Positions 52,971 through 61,272 of a DNA stretch of 64,000 nucleotides are shown piece by piece. Numbering within the stretch: the stretch's first letter is position 1; every line of letters starts with the position of its first letter. The position numbers were made by a program, and so were the translations under genes. Origin of the DNA: an uncultured Lachnospiraceae bacterium (lineage in GTDB: Bacteria; Bacillota; Clostridia; Lachnospirales; Lachnospiraceae); contig CAMJHQ010000001.1 of assembly GCA_946405625.1 (NCBI GenBank), forward strand, positions 1 to 64,000. Direction: 5' to 3'. A model generated the notes under the pieces. The model did no database searches, was not told the origin of the DNA, and saw only the letters and a list, made by a program, of their open reading frames with translations.

Positions 52971-55010
52971 ATGAGCATTAAAAAATCCAAAAGGATTCTC
53001 GGACTTTTTGCAATACTGATAATGATGCACCATCTGGGTCAGAAGACCTCGGCATTCTGGGTGCCGGAAACCGTAAGACAGCATGGACTTGAGATTTTTG
53101 TTCCGATAGGCTATCTGCTGGTTTCATTTTTCTTCTTTTGTTCGGGCTATGGTCTCGTAAAAAGCATGAGGACGAAAGAGGACTATTTTAAGGGATTTCT
53201 GGTTAAAAGGCTTAACAGAATTCTGTTCGTCTTTCTGGTAACACAGATAATATGGCTGTTTTCTCGTATAGCGAAAGATGCTGTATGGATGCCGTTTAAT
53301 CCGTACTCCTGGTATGTGTATACGATAATTGTACTTTATATAGGATTTTTTCTGATATACAGGAAAGAAAATAAATATTCGCTTTTACTTATGACAGCTT
53401 GGATTCTGGGCTACAGTGCAGTCTGTTATATCATGATAACAGGTAACTGGTGGTATAATTCGGCACTTATATTTGTCCTCGGAATCTATATGGCGGATCG
53501 TGAGAATAAAAAGGACAGAGATATAGATCCGGGAGAAGAGAAAATAAGTAAGAAGAATAAGATAGTAAAGCTGTGCATACTTGCAGTGATTATGATCGCA
53601 GCATTTATCATATCGGAGAATGGTGCAAACATTTATAATCTTCTTCATATGACAAATTATTCTTTGATAAATGCGGTCATAGTTGTACTTCAGATTACAG
53701 CAGGATCCTGCTTCAGTCTGATCGTTTATTACCTCTTGGCAGGGACTGAAGGGAAAGATAACATTTTCAGTAAGATACTTGATTTTTATGGAAGTATGAC
53801 ACTTGAATTCTATCTGATCCACGGGCTGTTCGTTCAGGTTTTCGGACATCATTTTATAAATGATTCAACACCGCCGGTCTGCTATATCAAAAATGTATTT
53901 CTGTATGTGATAGTTGTATTTGCGATTTCAACTGCATCAGCTTTTGTTATAAAGAAAGCGGGAGATATAATTACGGCTTTTTACAAACGCTCCGAGGGAT
54001 TCAAAAAGTTCTGCACCGACCAGAAAAAGCTTGCAAAGATAGTGCTTATAATATTTGCAGTATTTACCGTGTTCCACGGATATAACCGATATAAGAGCTC
54101 CAAGGAAGCTGAGGCTAAACTGGAGGAGTATATAACTGAACTTACATTTGTTTCTGCAGGAGGAACAGAGGTAGCAGCATATGTTGCGGGAGAAGGTGAC
54201 TATACTGTGGTACTTCTGGGAGCGGATGACGATCCATGCTCGACACTATATCTCAGACCGCTGGCAGATAAGTTGACAGATACCTTCCGTGTTGTGATCA
54301 TCGACTATCCGGGGAAGGGCTACAGCAAGGAATCGGATGCTGAAAGAACTGCGGATTTCTATGCGGATACGGTTCATGACACGCTGAATCAGCTGGGTGT
54401 GACCGACAATATCATTCTTTGTCCTACACAGCTGTCTGCCATATATGCATACAGATATATTGAAAAATACCCTGATGGGCTGGCGGGCTTCGTCGGTATA
54501 GACGCGGTTGTGCCGGGAATAGCTAAGCGATTCCTGGACGGAAATTACAGTTCAGTGGATGAGTACAGATGGTTTATGAAGAGGATGAAGCGTCTTGATA
54601 CCATAAAGCAGACAGCACTTGTTGTCACGGGTTATATAAACTTTCAGTTCCCTGTATATGACTACCTGTTCCATGGCAGCGGAATGAAGGAATATTATCC
54701 GGTTATGGAAGAAATGCATGTAAGAAGATATATGCGTGACGGTCATCTCGAAGAAGTGGGAAATGTGTATGATAACTGTATGGTAGTTGACGGATATAAG
54801 CTTCCTGCAGATCTTCCTGCCGTATTTCTTCTGGACAACTATATAAAATCGAATGAGCTTTACGGACTTAACTGGGAAAATGAATATAAAAAAATGATCA
54901 CGGACTCCGAGAAGCAGACAATTACAATACTGGATGGAAATCCATATGTGATTTATTATAATCCGTCTGTTATCGCGAAGCTGATAGATGAGTTTATTGC
55001 CGGTAATTGA
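52971..55010 (+). CDS. Membrane acyltransferase-3 domain fused to a degenerate alpha/beta-hydrolase domain
   Basis: The 679-residue protein has an N-terminal acyltransferase-3 (OafA-like) part with about ten helices (residues about 1-350; start RILGLFAILIMMHHLGQ, FFFFCSGYGLV, and YLIHGLFVQVF). A soluble alpha/beta-hydrolase-like domain (about 375-679) follows with VVIIDYPGKGYS and LAGFVGIDAVVPG. The position of the nucleophile elbow, normally GxSxG, reads CPTQLSA (484-490), so the catalytic Ser appears replaced by Gln487 and the domain may be non-catalytic. It may O-acylate a surface glycan. GGAGGAGG lies seven bases before ATG 52971. Membership in the phosphonate cluster is by proximity only. 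Confidence 0.8.
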   Translation: MSIKKSKRILGLFAILIMMHHLGQKTSAFWVPETVRQHGLEIFVPIGYLLVSFFFFCSGYGLVKSMRTKEDYFKGFLVKRLNRILFVFLVTQIIWLFSRIAKDAVWMPFNPYSWYVYTIIVLYIGFFLIYRKENKYSLLLMTAWILGYSAVCYIMITGNWWYNSALIFVLGIYMADRENKKDRDIDPGEEKISKKNKIVKLCILAVIMIAAFIISENGANIYNLLHMTNYSLINAVIVVLQITAGSCFSLIVYYLLAGTEGKDNIFSKILDFYGSMTLEFYLIHGLFVQVFGHHFINDSTPPVCYIKNVFLYVIVVFAISTASAFVIKKAGDIITAFYKRSEGFKKFCTDQKKLAKIVLIIFAVFTVFHGYNRYKSSKEAEAKLEEYITELTFVSAGGTEVAAYVAGEGDYTVVLLGADDDPCSTLYLRPLADKLTDTFRVVIIDYPGKGYSKESDAERTADFYADTVHDTLNQLGVTDNIILCPTQLSAIYAYRYIEKYPDGLAGFVGIDAVVPGIAKRFLDGNYSSVDEYRWFMKRMKRLDTIKQTALVVTGYINFQFPVYDYLFHGSGMKEYYPVMEEMHVRRYMRDGHLEEVGNVYDNCMVVDGYKLPADLPAVFLLDNYIKSNELYGLNWENEYKKMITDSEKQTITILDGNPYVIYYNPSVIAKLIDEFIAGN

Positions 55011-55022
55011 CAGACGATTTAA

Positions 55023-55056
55023 TGCCGACAACCGATTGTGTGATCGGTTGCCGGCA
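55023..55056. terminator. Stem-loop between convergent genes
   Basis: TGCCGACAACCGAT and ATCGGTTGCCGGCA form a 14-base stem with one mismatch. T-runs are short on both sides, so it is a moderate candidate for a two-way terminator. Confidence 0.6.
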
Positions 55057-55063
55057 GGAAGTA

Positions 55064-56983
55064 TCAGAATCCCAGATTATGCATATGCATAGAGTCCATG
55101 ATCTTATGAATTTTTTCTTTTTCGGCATACATATATTTGTCTGCACGGTTAATATAATCTTCTATGGTTCCTTCGTCGTGAGGCTCGATTATGGCATAAC
55201 CGATACTTGCATGCAGCATAAATGATAGATTCAGCGATTTGAATTCGGCACTCATAGAATCCGATAATTTTTTTATAAATCCCGGGATTTCCTCAGGCGG
55301 TGGGCAGGATCCGACGGCTATAAATTCATCACCGCCATATCTTCCGAAAAGCCAGTCGTTCGGAGAATGTTTTTTGAAGGCTTCAGCAGTGGCCTTAATG
55401 GCAAAGTCTCCGTTGAGATGGCCGTATACATCGTTGATGGTCTTCATACGATCGATATCTGCGAAAACAAGTATAGAACGTTTGTTGTTTTCTTTCTGAG
55501 TGTTTATATATTCATACAATATCTTTTCACAGCCTGTTCGGTTATAAATGCCGGTCAGTGCATCATTCATATATATCTGTCTCAGTTCGTTGTTTGTCTG
55601 TACCGAGAAGATATGTCCGCGCATGCTGAAAAGCAATGCATTCAGATTACTTATATACTTATATAATCCTGCATTATAGAGAAGGTCGGGAGTATTTTTG
55701 ATCGCAACATACCCTATAATGAAATTCAGATAATTGAGCGGGGCGAATATATAAAGGTTGGATTCGCCTTCTTTATGCGTATATCCGGGATATAATTCCC
55801 GTGAATCAAAATGTCCTTTGGTCCGCTTTTCTTTGTTCTTTAATTCATACAGAATATCCATATTTGAACTGTAGCCTCTGATCCGCTGAGGATATTCATC
55901 ATCGGTCAGCTCAAAAAACTCCGGCTCTGTACAGATACAGTACTCCGGTCCTAAATTCGGATGATCTCTCAGATCCTTAAATCCTTTATTATAGAAATCA
56001 TCTTTGGAGGTGGCCAGTGAGAGAGGAATCTGCATGCGAAGAAAAGAGATATCCATCAAGCTTTTCTGCAGATTGTCAAAATACAGATTCTGTATTTTCT
56101 TAAAACGATTCCGCTCTGCTTCGTCTGATGCCGCACAGCCGCAGCTTTCGCAAGGAATGAAAAAAGAATCATATACATCCAGAAATCTTTCATCTGGATG
56201 TGCTATCTGATACATAAGTTTATCATAAGCCTTTTCGCCGAAACTGTCCCATCCTCTTGATACCGTAGCGAGGATCGGAAATGTGCACTGGCTGTCCTTG
56301 ATCATATCAAATCCTGTTACGATAACGTCTTTCGGAACATTTAAACCGTGAGAGGAAAGGGAAGAACATATTCCGAGAGCCATATGGTCATTTGCGCATA
56401 CTACGGCATCGGGAAGTTCTTTTTCCGAATCCAGATATTCATTCATATTGTGAAATGCACTGAAAAAACTAAAATCGCAGTTTAATTCATTAAATAACTC
56501 CAAGCCTTTTTCGGCGAGAACGTCGATAACCGCCTGACGTCTTGCGGCATTTTCGACATTTCCTTCTATTCCGTTAACATACATGATCTTCTTGACATTG
56601 TGATGTGAATAAAGATGCTGAGTGAGATCATAAACACCTTTATAATTTTCACTTTTGATGCATGACATATTCGGAACTTCAATCTCCAGAGACAGCATAG
56701 GAACTCCGGCACGCTGAAAACGTGCGCATACGCGTTCGCCTTCATCGGGAAAGTTGTATGTATTGGTGAGCATTATTGCACCGTCGAAATCTGCAGGATC
56801 GGGCAGGTGAAACAGGTTGAGCTGACATTTGTTCTGCAGATCCGGAGATATCAGACTGCAATAAGACACAAAAACGAAGATATCGATTCCGTCCTGCCTG
56901 GCTCTTTTCTGCATACCTGAAACGACATATTCTATAAATTCATTACTAAATCCATTTGCAAATACGGCAATTCTATTATTCAT
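55064..56983 (-). CDS. Cytoplasmic sugar-binding-like sensor with GGDEF diguanylate cyclase domain
   Basis: The 639-residue protein has no signal peptide or membrane helix. Residues about 1-270 form a LacI-type periplasmic-binding-like domain (RIAVFANGFSNEFIEYVVSG, PDAVVCANDHMALGICSSL, DVIVTGFDMIKDSQC); a middle region is unassigned, with a CESCGC segment. Residues about 470-639 are a GGDEF domain with intact YGGDEF (550-554) and DALTGIYNRTGCE. It should make cyclic di-GMP in response to a small ligand. ATG 56983 is preferred because AAAGGAG precedes it; the longer frame has no such site. It points away from its neighbours and is probably monocistronic. Confidence 0.9.
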   Translation of the reverse strand: MNNRIAVFANGFSNEFIEYVVSGMQKRARQDGIDIFVFVSYCSLISPDLQNKCQLNLFHLPDPADFDGAIMLTNTYNFPDEGERVCARFQRAGVPMLSLEIEVPNMSCIKSENYKGVYDLTQHLYSHHNVKKIMYVNGIEGNVENAARRQAVIDVLAEKGLELFNELNCDFSFFSAFHNMNEYLDSEKELPDAVVCANDHMALGICSSLSSHGLNVPKDVIVTGFDMIKDSQCTFPILATVSRGWDSFGEKAYDKLMYQIAHPDERFLDVYDSFFIPCESCGCAASDEAERNRFKKIQNLYFDNLQKSLMDISFLRMQIPLSLATSKDDFYNKGFKDLRDHPNLGPEYCICTEPEFFELTDDEYPQRIRGYSSNMDILYELKNKEKRTKGHFDSRELYPGYTHKEGESNLYIFAPLNYLNFIIGYVAIKNTPDLLYNAGLYKYISNLNALLFSMRGHIFSVQTNNELRQIYMNDALTGIYNRTGCEKILYEYINTQKENNKRSILVFADIDRMKTINDVYGHLNGDFAIKATAEAFKKHSPNDWLFGRYGGDEFIAVGSCPPPEEIPGFIKKLSDSMSAEFKSLNLSFMLHASIGYAIIEPHDEGTIEDYINRADKYMYAEKEKIHKIMDSMHMHNLGF

Positions 56984-57177
56984 GCAGTTCTCCTTTAAGA
57001 TGACCTGTTGCGATAACATGATTATAGCACGATTTTGAAAGAATACATATGATGTTATAAAATGTACAAGTATCTTTTAAATTATATGTCATTTTTGTTG
57101 GATTTTCAGAGAGAAAGAAGAAATTGATTGTGATATAATAATCGAGTTTGTTATTTGTAAACGGAGGAGACATATAA

Positions 57178-58974
57178 ATGAAATTCAGAAGTAAGAATGC
57201 TTTAATCATCGCAGCATCCATGAGCCTTTTGATGGCGGGCTGCGGAAAGAGTAACGAGGATACCGCCGAGTCAGGCAGAATGAGTCCGGAGCCGGAAACT
57301 ACGGTTGAAACGACAGAAGTAACAACAGAAGAAGTAACGGCAACTCCTGAGGATGCTGCACAGACCGCACAGGGAGAAGCACTCATGGCAAAGCTGAAGG
57401 AGCTTGTTGATACAATGGGTGTTGCGAATGTCGGTACATTTGAAGGAAAGGCTATTCCGGCAGAGGATAAAAAGCATTGGGAGAGCGTAGATTTCGGTTA
57501 TGCCGGAAAGGGTATTCTCTCTGTTGATTTTCCGGGAGAGAACGGAAATCTGATGCTTGTTTACTATATAGGTGATGATACAAAGATAAATGTATCCTTA
57601 TATAAGGAAGAGGGTTCAGAGGCAAAGCTTGTTGCCGATATGCCGCTCTCATACAAAAATGTTTATGACAGAGATATTGATTTCACAGCATCAAATGCAA
57701 GTGCACTTAAGTTCGGTACTGAGGGTATTACAGATGCGGCGGTTATAGAGAAAGCGGGAGAGCTATATCTGATAACAGAGGATAATAACTGGTTTGTATA
57801 TGATCAGGAGAAGAAATACTACAGTGACCGCGAGAAGTTTGTGACAGCTGATTCTATATATCATGGAGATTTTGCTATATATAAGATTACAGATAATGGC
57901 TTTGAAGGACAGTATAAGATTATGTTTTACTGCTACGGAATGGATGGCATGGGAAATATAACTCTTTCGGATTTTTCGAATAAACACCTTCAGGAGTATC
58001 GTTTTGGAGATCTCGGAGAGAATGAGATCCGTGTAGAACATTTCATGGAATATTATAATCCGATGATCAGTGAGATCGGATTTGCAGAGCTTACAAATGT
58101 GGATGAGAAGAAGCTTTCAACAGACGGCGTACTGGGTGAAAAAGCATCATGGAAGCTTCACTGGGATTGTAATACAGAAATTGAAAAGGGTGACGATGCA
58201 GTAAGGCTTGAAGTAGCTGATGCAACTGCATCAAACAAGGATTGGTTGAATGTTGTTCCGGGTGCAAAGGAAGCACGTGAGGCAAAACCTGCTACTCCGG
58301 CAGATGCGGCAAAAGAAGTGCAGCCTGTAAGCGGAGATTCTGTAGAGAGATATGCTGCATTCTTCACTGACGAGTATCCGACTCTTGATGATGAGCTTTA
58401 CCTTTCGACAAATAAAGTAGCTGCAAAGTATGCTTATTCGGATCTTGACGGAGACGGAGCAGATGAACTCCTCATCGGAGATAACGACGGTGTATTTGCA
58501 GTTGTAACTGAAGAGGCAGGTGAATATTTCGTAACAAGAGTATGCGGATGGATGAGACAGTATGGTGCAGTGTCTACACCTTATCTCGGAAACGGATGCT
58601 TTGCAACTTCTGTTAATAACGGAAACAATTACGGAGGCCCTTTCCGTGAGGATCATCTGCTTAAATATGATTCAAAGCTGAAAGGCTGTGGCGTAGTGGC
58701 ATGGCTTACATCATCATGGGATCCGAGCAACCTTGATGAAAATCTGAATTGCTGGGATCTTTATACAGCAAATGATGAGACAAATATCGCGCTGTCTGTC
58801 CGTGATGATGAATCGCTCTATACACATGATTATATTGATTATGGAAAAAATTACGAATTTGACAGCGATGGAAATCTGGTGAAGAATGATCTTATGAACA
58901 AGTTTGATGAACTGGTTGCAGCACATACTGTAGAAGGTGCAATGGGAACCATCAGCTGGAATGATATAAACTAG
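57178..58974 (+). CDS. Large lipoprotein of unknown function with Ca-binding-like repeat
   Basis: The 598-residue protein has a lipobox (SLLMAGC, Cys near residue 22) and a Thr/Glu-rich linker (ETTVETTEVTTEEVTATPED), then two beta-rich regions split by an Ala/Pro/Lys stretch near residues 362-380. The C-terminal part contains YSDLDGDGADELLIGDNDG, an FG-GAP/EF-hand-like Asp-rich loop that may bind calcium. I do not recognise the family. GGAGGAG precedes the ATG. A possible terminator follows at 58983. It shares its divergent upstream region with the GGDEF protein gene. Confidence 0.82.
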   Translation: MKFRSKNALIIAASMSLLMAGCGKSNEDTAESGRMSPEPETTVETTEVTTEEVTATPEDAAQTAQGEALMAKLKELVDTMGVANVGTFEGKAIPAEDKKHWESVDFGYAGKGILSVDFPGENGNLMLVYYIGDDTKINVSLYKEEGSEAKLVADMPLSYKNVYDRDIDFTASNASALKFGTEGITDAAVIEKAGELYLITEDNNWFVYDQEKKYYSDREKFVTADSIYHGDFAIYKITDNGFEGQYKIMFYCYGMDGMGNITLSDFSNKHLQEYRFGDLGENEIRVEHFMEYYNPMISEIGFAELTNVDEKKLSTDGVLGEKASWKLHWDCNTEIEKGDDAVRLEVADATASNKDWLNVVPGAKEAREAKPATPADAAKEVQPVSGDSVERYAAFFTDEYPTLDDELYLSTNKVAAKYAYSDLDGDGADELLIGDNDGVFAVVTEEAGEYFVTRVCGWMRQYGAVSTPYLGNGCFATSVNNGNNYGGPFREDHLLKYDSKLKGCGVVAWLTSSWDPSNLDENLNCWDLYTANDETNIALSVRDDESLYTHDYIDYGKNYEFDSDGNLVKNDLMNKFDELVAAHTVEGAMGTISWNDIN

Positions 58975-58982
58975 TATAATAT

Positions 58983-59025
58983 GGTGTCTGTTACTGCGGA
59001 AATAACGCGGAAACAGGCACCATTA
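58983..59025 (+). terminator. Possible terminator after the large lipoprotein gene
   Basis: GGTGTCTGTT pairs with AACAGGCACC, and an inner TGCG pairs with CGCG only loosely. The tail ATTAATGCG is not T-rich, so this is uncertain. Confidence 0.5.
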
Positions 59026-59043
59026 ATGCGTATAAAACAGTAC

Positions 59044-59072
59044 TTGATAGAAACAGGGAAAAAATATATAAT
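59044..59072 (+). promoter_or_regulatory. Sigma-A promoter of the D-aspartate cross-bridge genes
   Basis: TTGATA (59044-59049) and TATAAT (59067-59072) are 17 bp apart and give a leader of about 105 nt before the ligase start. Confidence 0.8.
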
Positions 59073-59089
59073 GTAGATTGGTGTGTTCT

Positions 59090-59160
59090 GAGATGCAGCG
59101 AAAGGTGCATCTCATGTTCGCATGTTCTGAAGAAGCAGGTCTCTGCTTCAGGATAGTTTT
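59090..59160 (+). promoter_or_regulatory. Structured leader with two hairpins upstream of the D-aspartate ligase gene
   Basis: GAGATGCA-N8-TGCATCTC (59090-59113) is a perfect eight-base stem. CTGAAGAAGCAG-GTCT-CTGCTTCAG (59128-59151) is a nine-base stem with one bulge, followed by GATAGTTTTT. The second looks like an attenuator terminator. I cannot match the leader to a known riboswitch. Confidence 0.6.
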
Positions 59161-59184
59161 TACAGGAACCGAGGTGTCACTCTT

Positions 59185-60423
59185 ATGAAGTTTAATGATC
59201 TTGAATTCCAGCCGATCATACTCGGCGCTGATATTACGGCATATTCACTTGCGAGAAGCTTTCATGAGCAGTATGGTATTAAGTCCATTACACTCAGCAT
59301 GACTCAGGCAGGATATGTAGACAGCTCCGATATTATTGAGAATCGTTATTTCCCTAATATGGAGAAGGACGAGGTTGCGGTTGAGAAGCTGATAGAGGTT
59401 GGTAAGGAGTTTCAGGGCAAGAAGAAGCTTATAGTTTTCGGATGCGGAGATTGGTATGTCCGCATTATCATCGAGAACAAGGATAAGCTGAAGGATTATT
59501 ATATAATCCCATATATAGATGAAGATCTGCTTAACAGGATCGTTCTCAAGGATAAGTTCTATGAGATCTTTGAAGAGCTTGGGCTTAATTATCCGAAGAC
59601 ATATGTATATGAATTCGGCAAAGAGAATGATCTTAAGTTTGATTTTGATTATCCGGTAATTGCAAAACCGGCAAACTCTGCACTTTATCATTATGCCGAG
59701 TTTGAAGGTAAGAAGAAGGTCTTCAGATTTGAGAACGAAGAGGAACTTCGTACAATGATGGATCGTGTCGAGAAGGCAGGATATAATTACAAGTTCCTTA
59801 TTCAGGATATGATACCGGGTGATGATTCTTATATGAGAGTTCTCACAGTTTACTGTGACCAGAATTCAAAGGTTCGTTTTGCGGCACTTGGCCGTACTCT
59901 TCTTGAAGATCCGTCACCTACAGCAATCGGAAATCCTGTTGCAATAGTAAATGAATATAATCCTGAGATTGTTGCTGCGGCAACAAAGTTCCTTGAGCAT
60001 ATTCATTATGTGGGATTTGCAAATTTTGATATTAAATATGATGAGAGAGATGGCAAGTATAAGTTCTTTGAGATAAATGTACGTCTCGGCAGAAGTAACT
60101 TCTATGTTACGGGAAGCGGCTTCAATCATGTGAAGTGGATCGTCGATGATTACATTTACGGAAAGATGGATGACTATACAATAGCCAACAAGTCTCATCT
60201 TTATACAGTAGTTCCTAAATCCGTTATAGAGAAGTATGTTCCTGACGGAGAGTTCAAGAATCTTGCACTCAGACTCTGGAAGGAAGGCAAGTGGGTTAAC
60301 CCACTGCTTTATAAAGCGGATAAGAATTTGAAGCATAATTATTATGCAAGAGCTAACTTCTATAATTATATAAGGAAGTTTGCACGTTACGGTGCATCGA
60401 TAGCAGTATCCAAGAAGAAGTAA
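59185..60423 (+). CDS. D-aspartate ligase, ATP-grasp family (peptidoglycan cross-bridge)
   Basis: The 412-residue length and N-terminus (FQPIILGADITAYSLARSFH, PYIDEDLLNRIVLKDKFYEI, LNYPKTYVYEF) closely resemble Aslfm, the D-aspartate ligase of Enterococcus faecium, as I recall that sequence. The ATP-grasp core is seen at YPVIAKPANSALYHYAEFEG, LIQDMIPGDDSYMRVLT and FFEINVRLGRSNFYVTGSGF. Aslfm joins the beta-carboxylate of D-Asp to the Lys side chain of UDP-MurNAc-pentapeptide. The aspartate racemase gene 20 bp downstream would supply D-Asp, which supports the call. Other ATP-grasp carboxylate-amine ligases are the alternative. GAGGTG precedes the ATG. Confidence 0.87.
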   Translation: MKFNDLEFQPIILGADITAYSLARSFHEQYGIKSITLSMTQAGYVDSSDIIENRYFPNMEKDEVAVEKLIEVGKEFQGKKKLIVFGCGDWYVRIIIENKDKLKDYYIIPYIDEDLLNRIVLKDKFYEIFEELGLNYPKTYVYEFGKENDLKFDFDYPVIAKPANSALYHYAEFEGKKKVFRFENEEELRTMMDRVEKAGYNYKFLIQDMIPGDDSYMRVLTVYCDQNSKVRFAALGRTLLEDPSPTAIGNPVAIVNEYNPEIVAAATKFLEHIHYVGFANFDIKYDERDGKYKFFEINVRLGRSNFYVTGSGFNHVKWIVDDYIYGKMDDYTIANKSHLYTVVPKSVIEKYVPDGEFKNLALRLWKEGKWVNPLLYKADKNLKHNYYARANFYNYIRKFARYGASIAVSKKK

Positions 60424-60443
60424 GCATATCAGATGGAGTGAAA

Positions 60444-61175
60444 ATGGCAAACAAAGTACTCGGTGTTCTTGGCGGACTCGGACCACAGGCAACAGTGTAT
60501 TTCTCCGATATGGTAGTAAGATATACAGAGGCTTCCCGAGATCAGGAACATATTCCGATGATAATTTTAAATGATACGGAGATTCCGGACAGAACGGATT
60601 TTATTCTCGGTGTTTCTGATGAAAGCCCGCTTCCGAAGATGATATCGGATGCGAAGCTTCTCGAAAGTGCCGGCTGCAGTTTTATCGTGATTCCATGTAA
60701 TACTGCACATTTCTTCTATGATGAGATCGAGAAAAATGTTTCTGTTCCTATCATTAATATAATAGATGAAACTGTGCGCCACTGTGTTGAAAGTACTCCC
60801 GGAATCAAGGCAATCGGACTTCTTGCAACTGAAGGAACGGTTCAGTCCGGAGCATATAAGAAATATACTGATAAATATGGTCTCGAGTTGATGGTTCCGG
60901 ATGAGGAAGATGAGAAGAAGCTGATGAGCATTATCTATGATCAGGTAAAGGCAGGAAAATCGGCAGACATCTTTGACTTTTCGAGAATCGTATCTAATCT
61001 GAAGAGACGCGGTGCGGATGTGGTAGTACTCGGATGTACTGAGCTTTCGATAATCAACAGAGAGTATGGACTTACGCAGCGCGATCCCGAGATCAAGGAT
61101 TCTATGGAAATACTTGTTGCCAGATCTATCGAAAAATGCGGCAAGACAGTAATAGATGAATTCAGACTGAACTGA
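60444..61175 (+). CDS. Aspartate racemase
   Basis: The 243-residue protein belongs to the PLP-independent Asp/Glu racemase family. It starts KVLGVLGGLGPQATVYFSD and has the two catalytic Cys regions: FIVIPCNTAHFFYDEI and VVLGCTELSIINREYG. It interconverts L- and D-aspartate in the cytoplasm. It lies between the D-aspartate ligase and an AsnB-type gene, as expected for D-Asp cross-bridge supply. ATG 60444 follows GGAG by five bases; GTG 60438 two codons upstream overlaps that site and is less likely. Confidence 0.93.
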   Translation: MANKVLGVLGGLGPQATVYFSDMVVRYTEASRDQEHIPMIILNDTEIPDRTDFILGVSDESPLPKMISDAKLLESAGCSFIVIPCNTAHFFYDEIEKNVSVPIINIIDETVRHCVESTPGIKAIGLLATEGTVQSGAYKKYTDKYGLELMVPDEEDEKKLMSIIYDQVKAGKSADIFDFSRIVSNLKRRGADVVVLGCTELSIINREYGLTQRDPEIKDSMEILVARSIEKCGKTVIDEFRLN

Positions 61176-61272
61176 ATATAAGAAGTGCATGCACTTGTTT
61201 ATGGCAATCGGATGGTTACCATGAACAGTAAGATGAATAGATATCATCATTAATATATAAAGGACGAATAAT

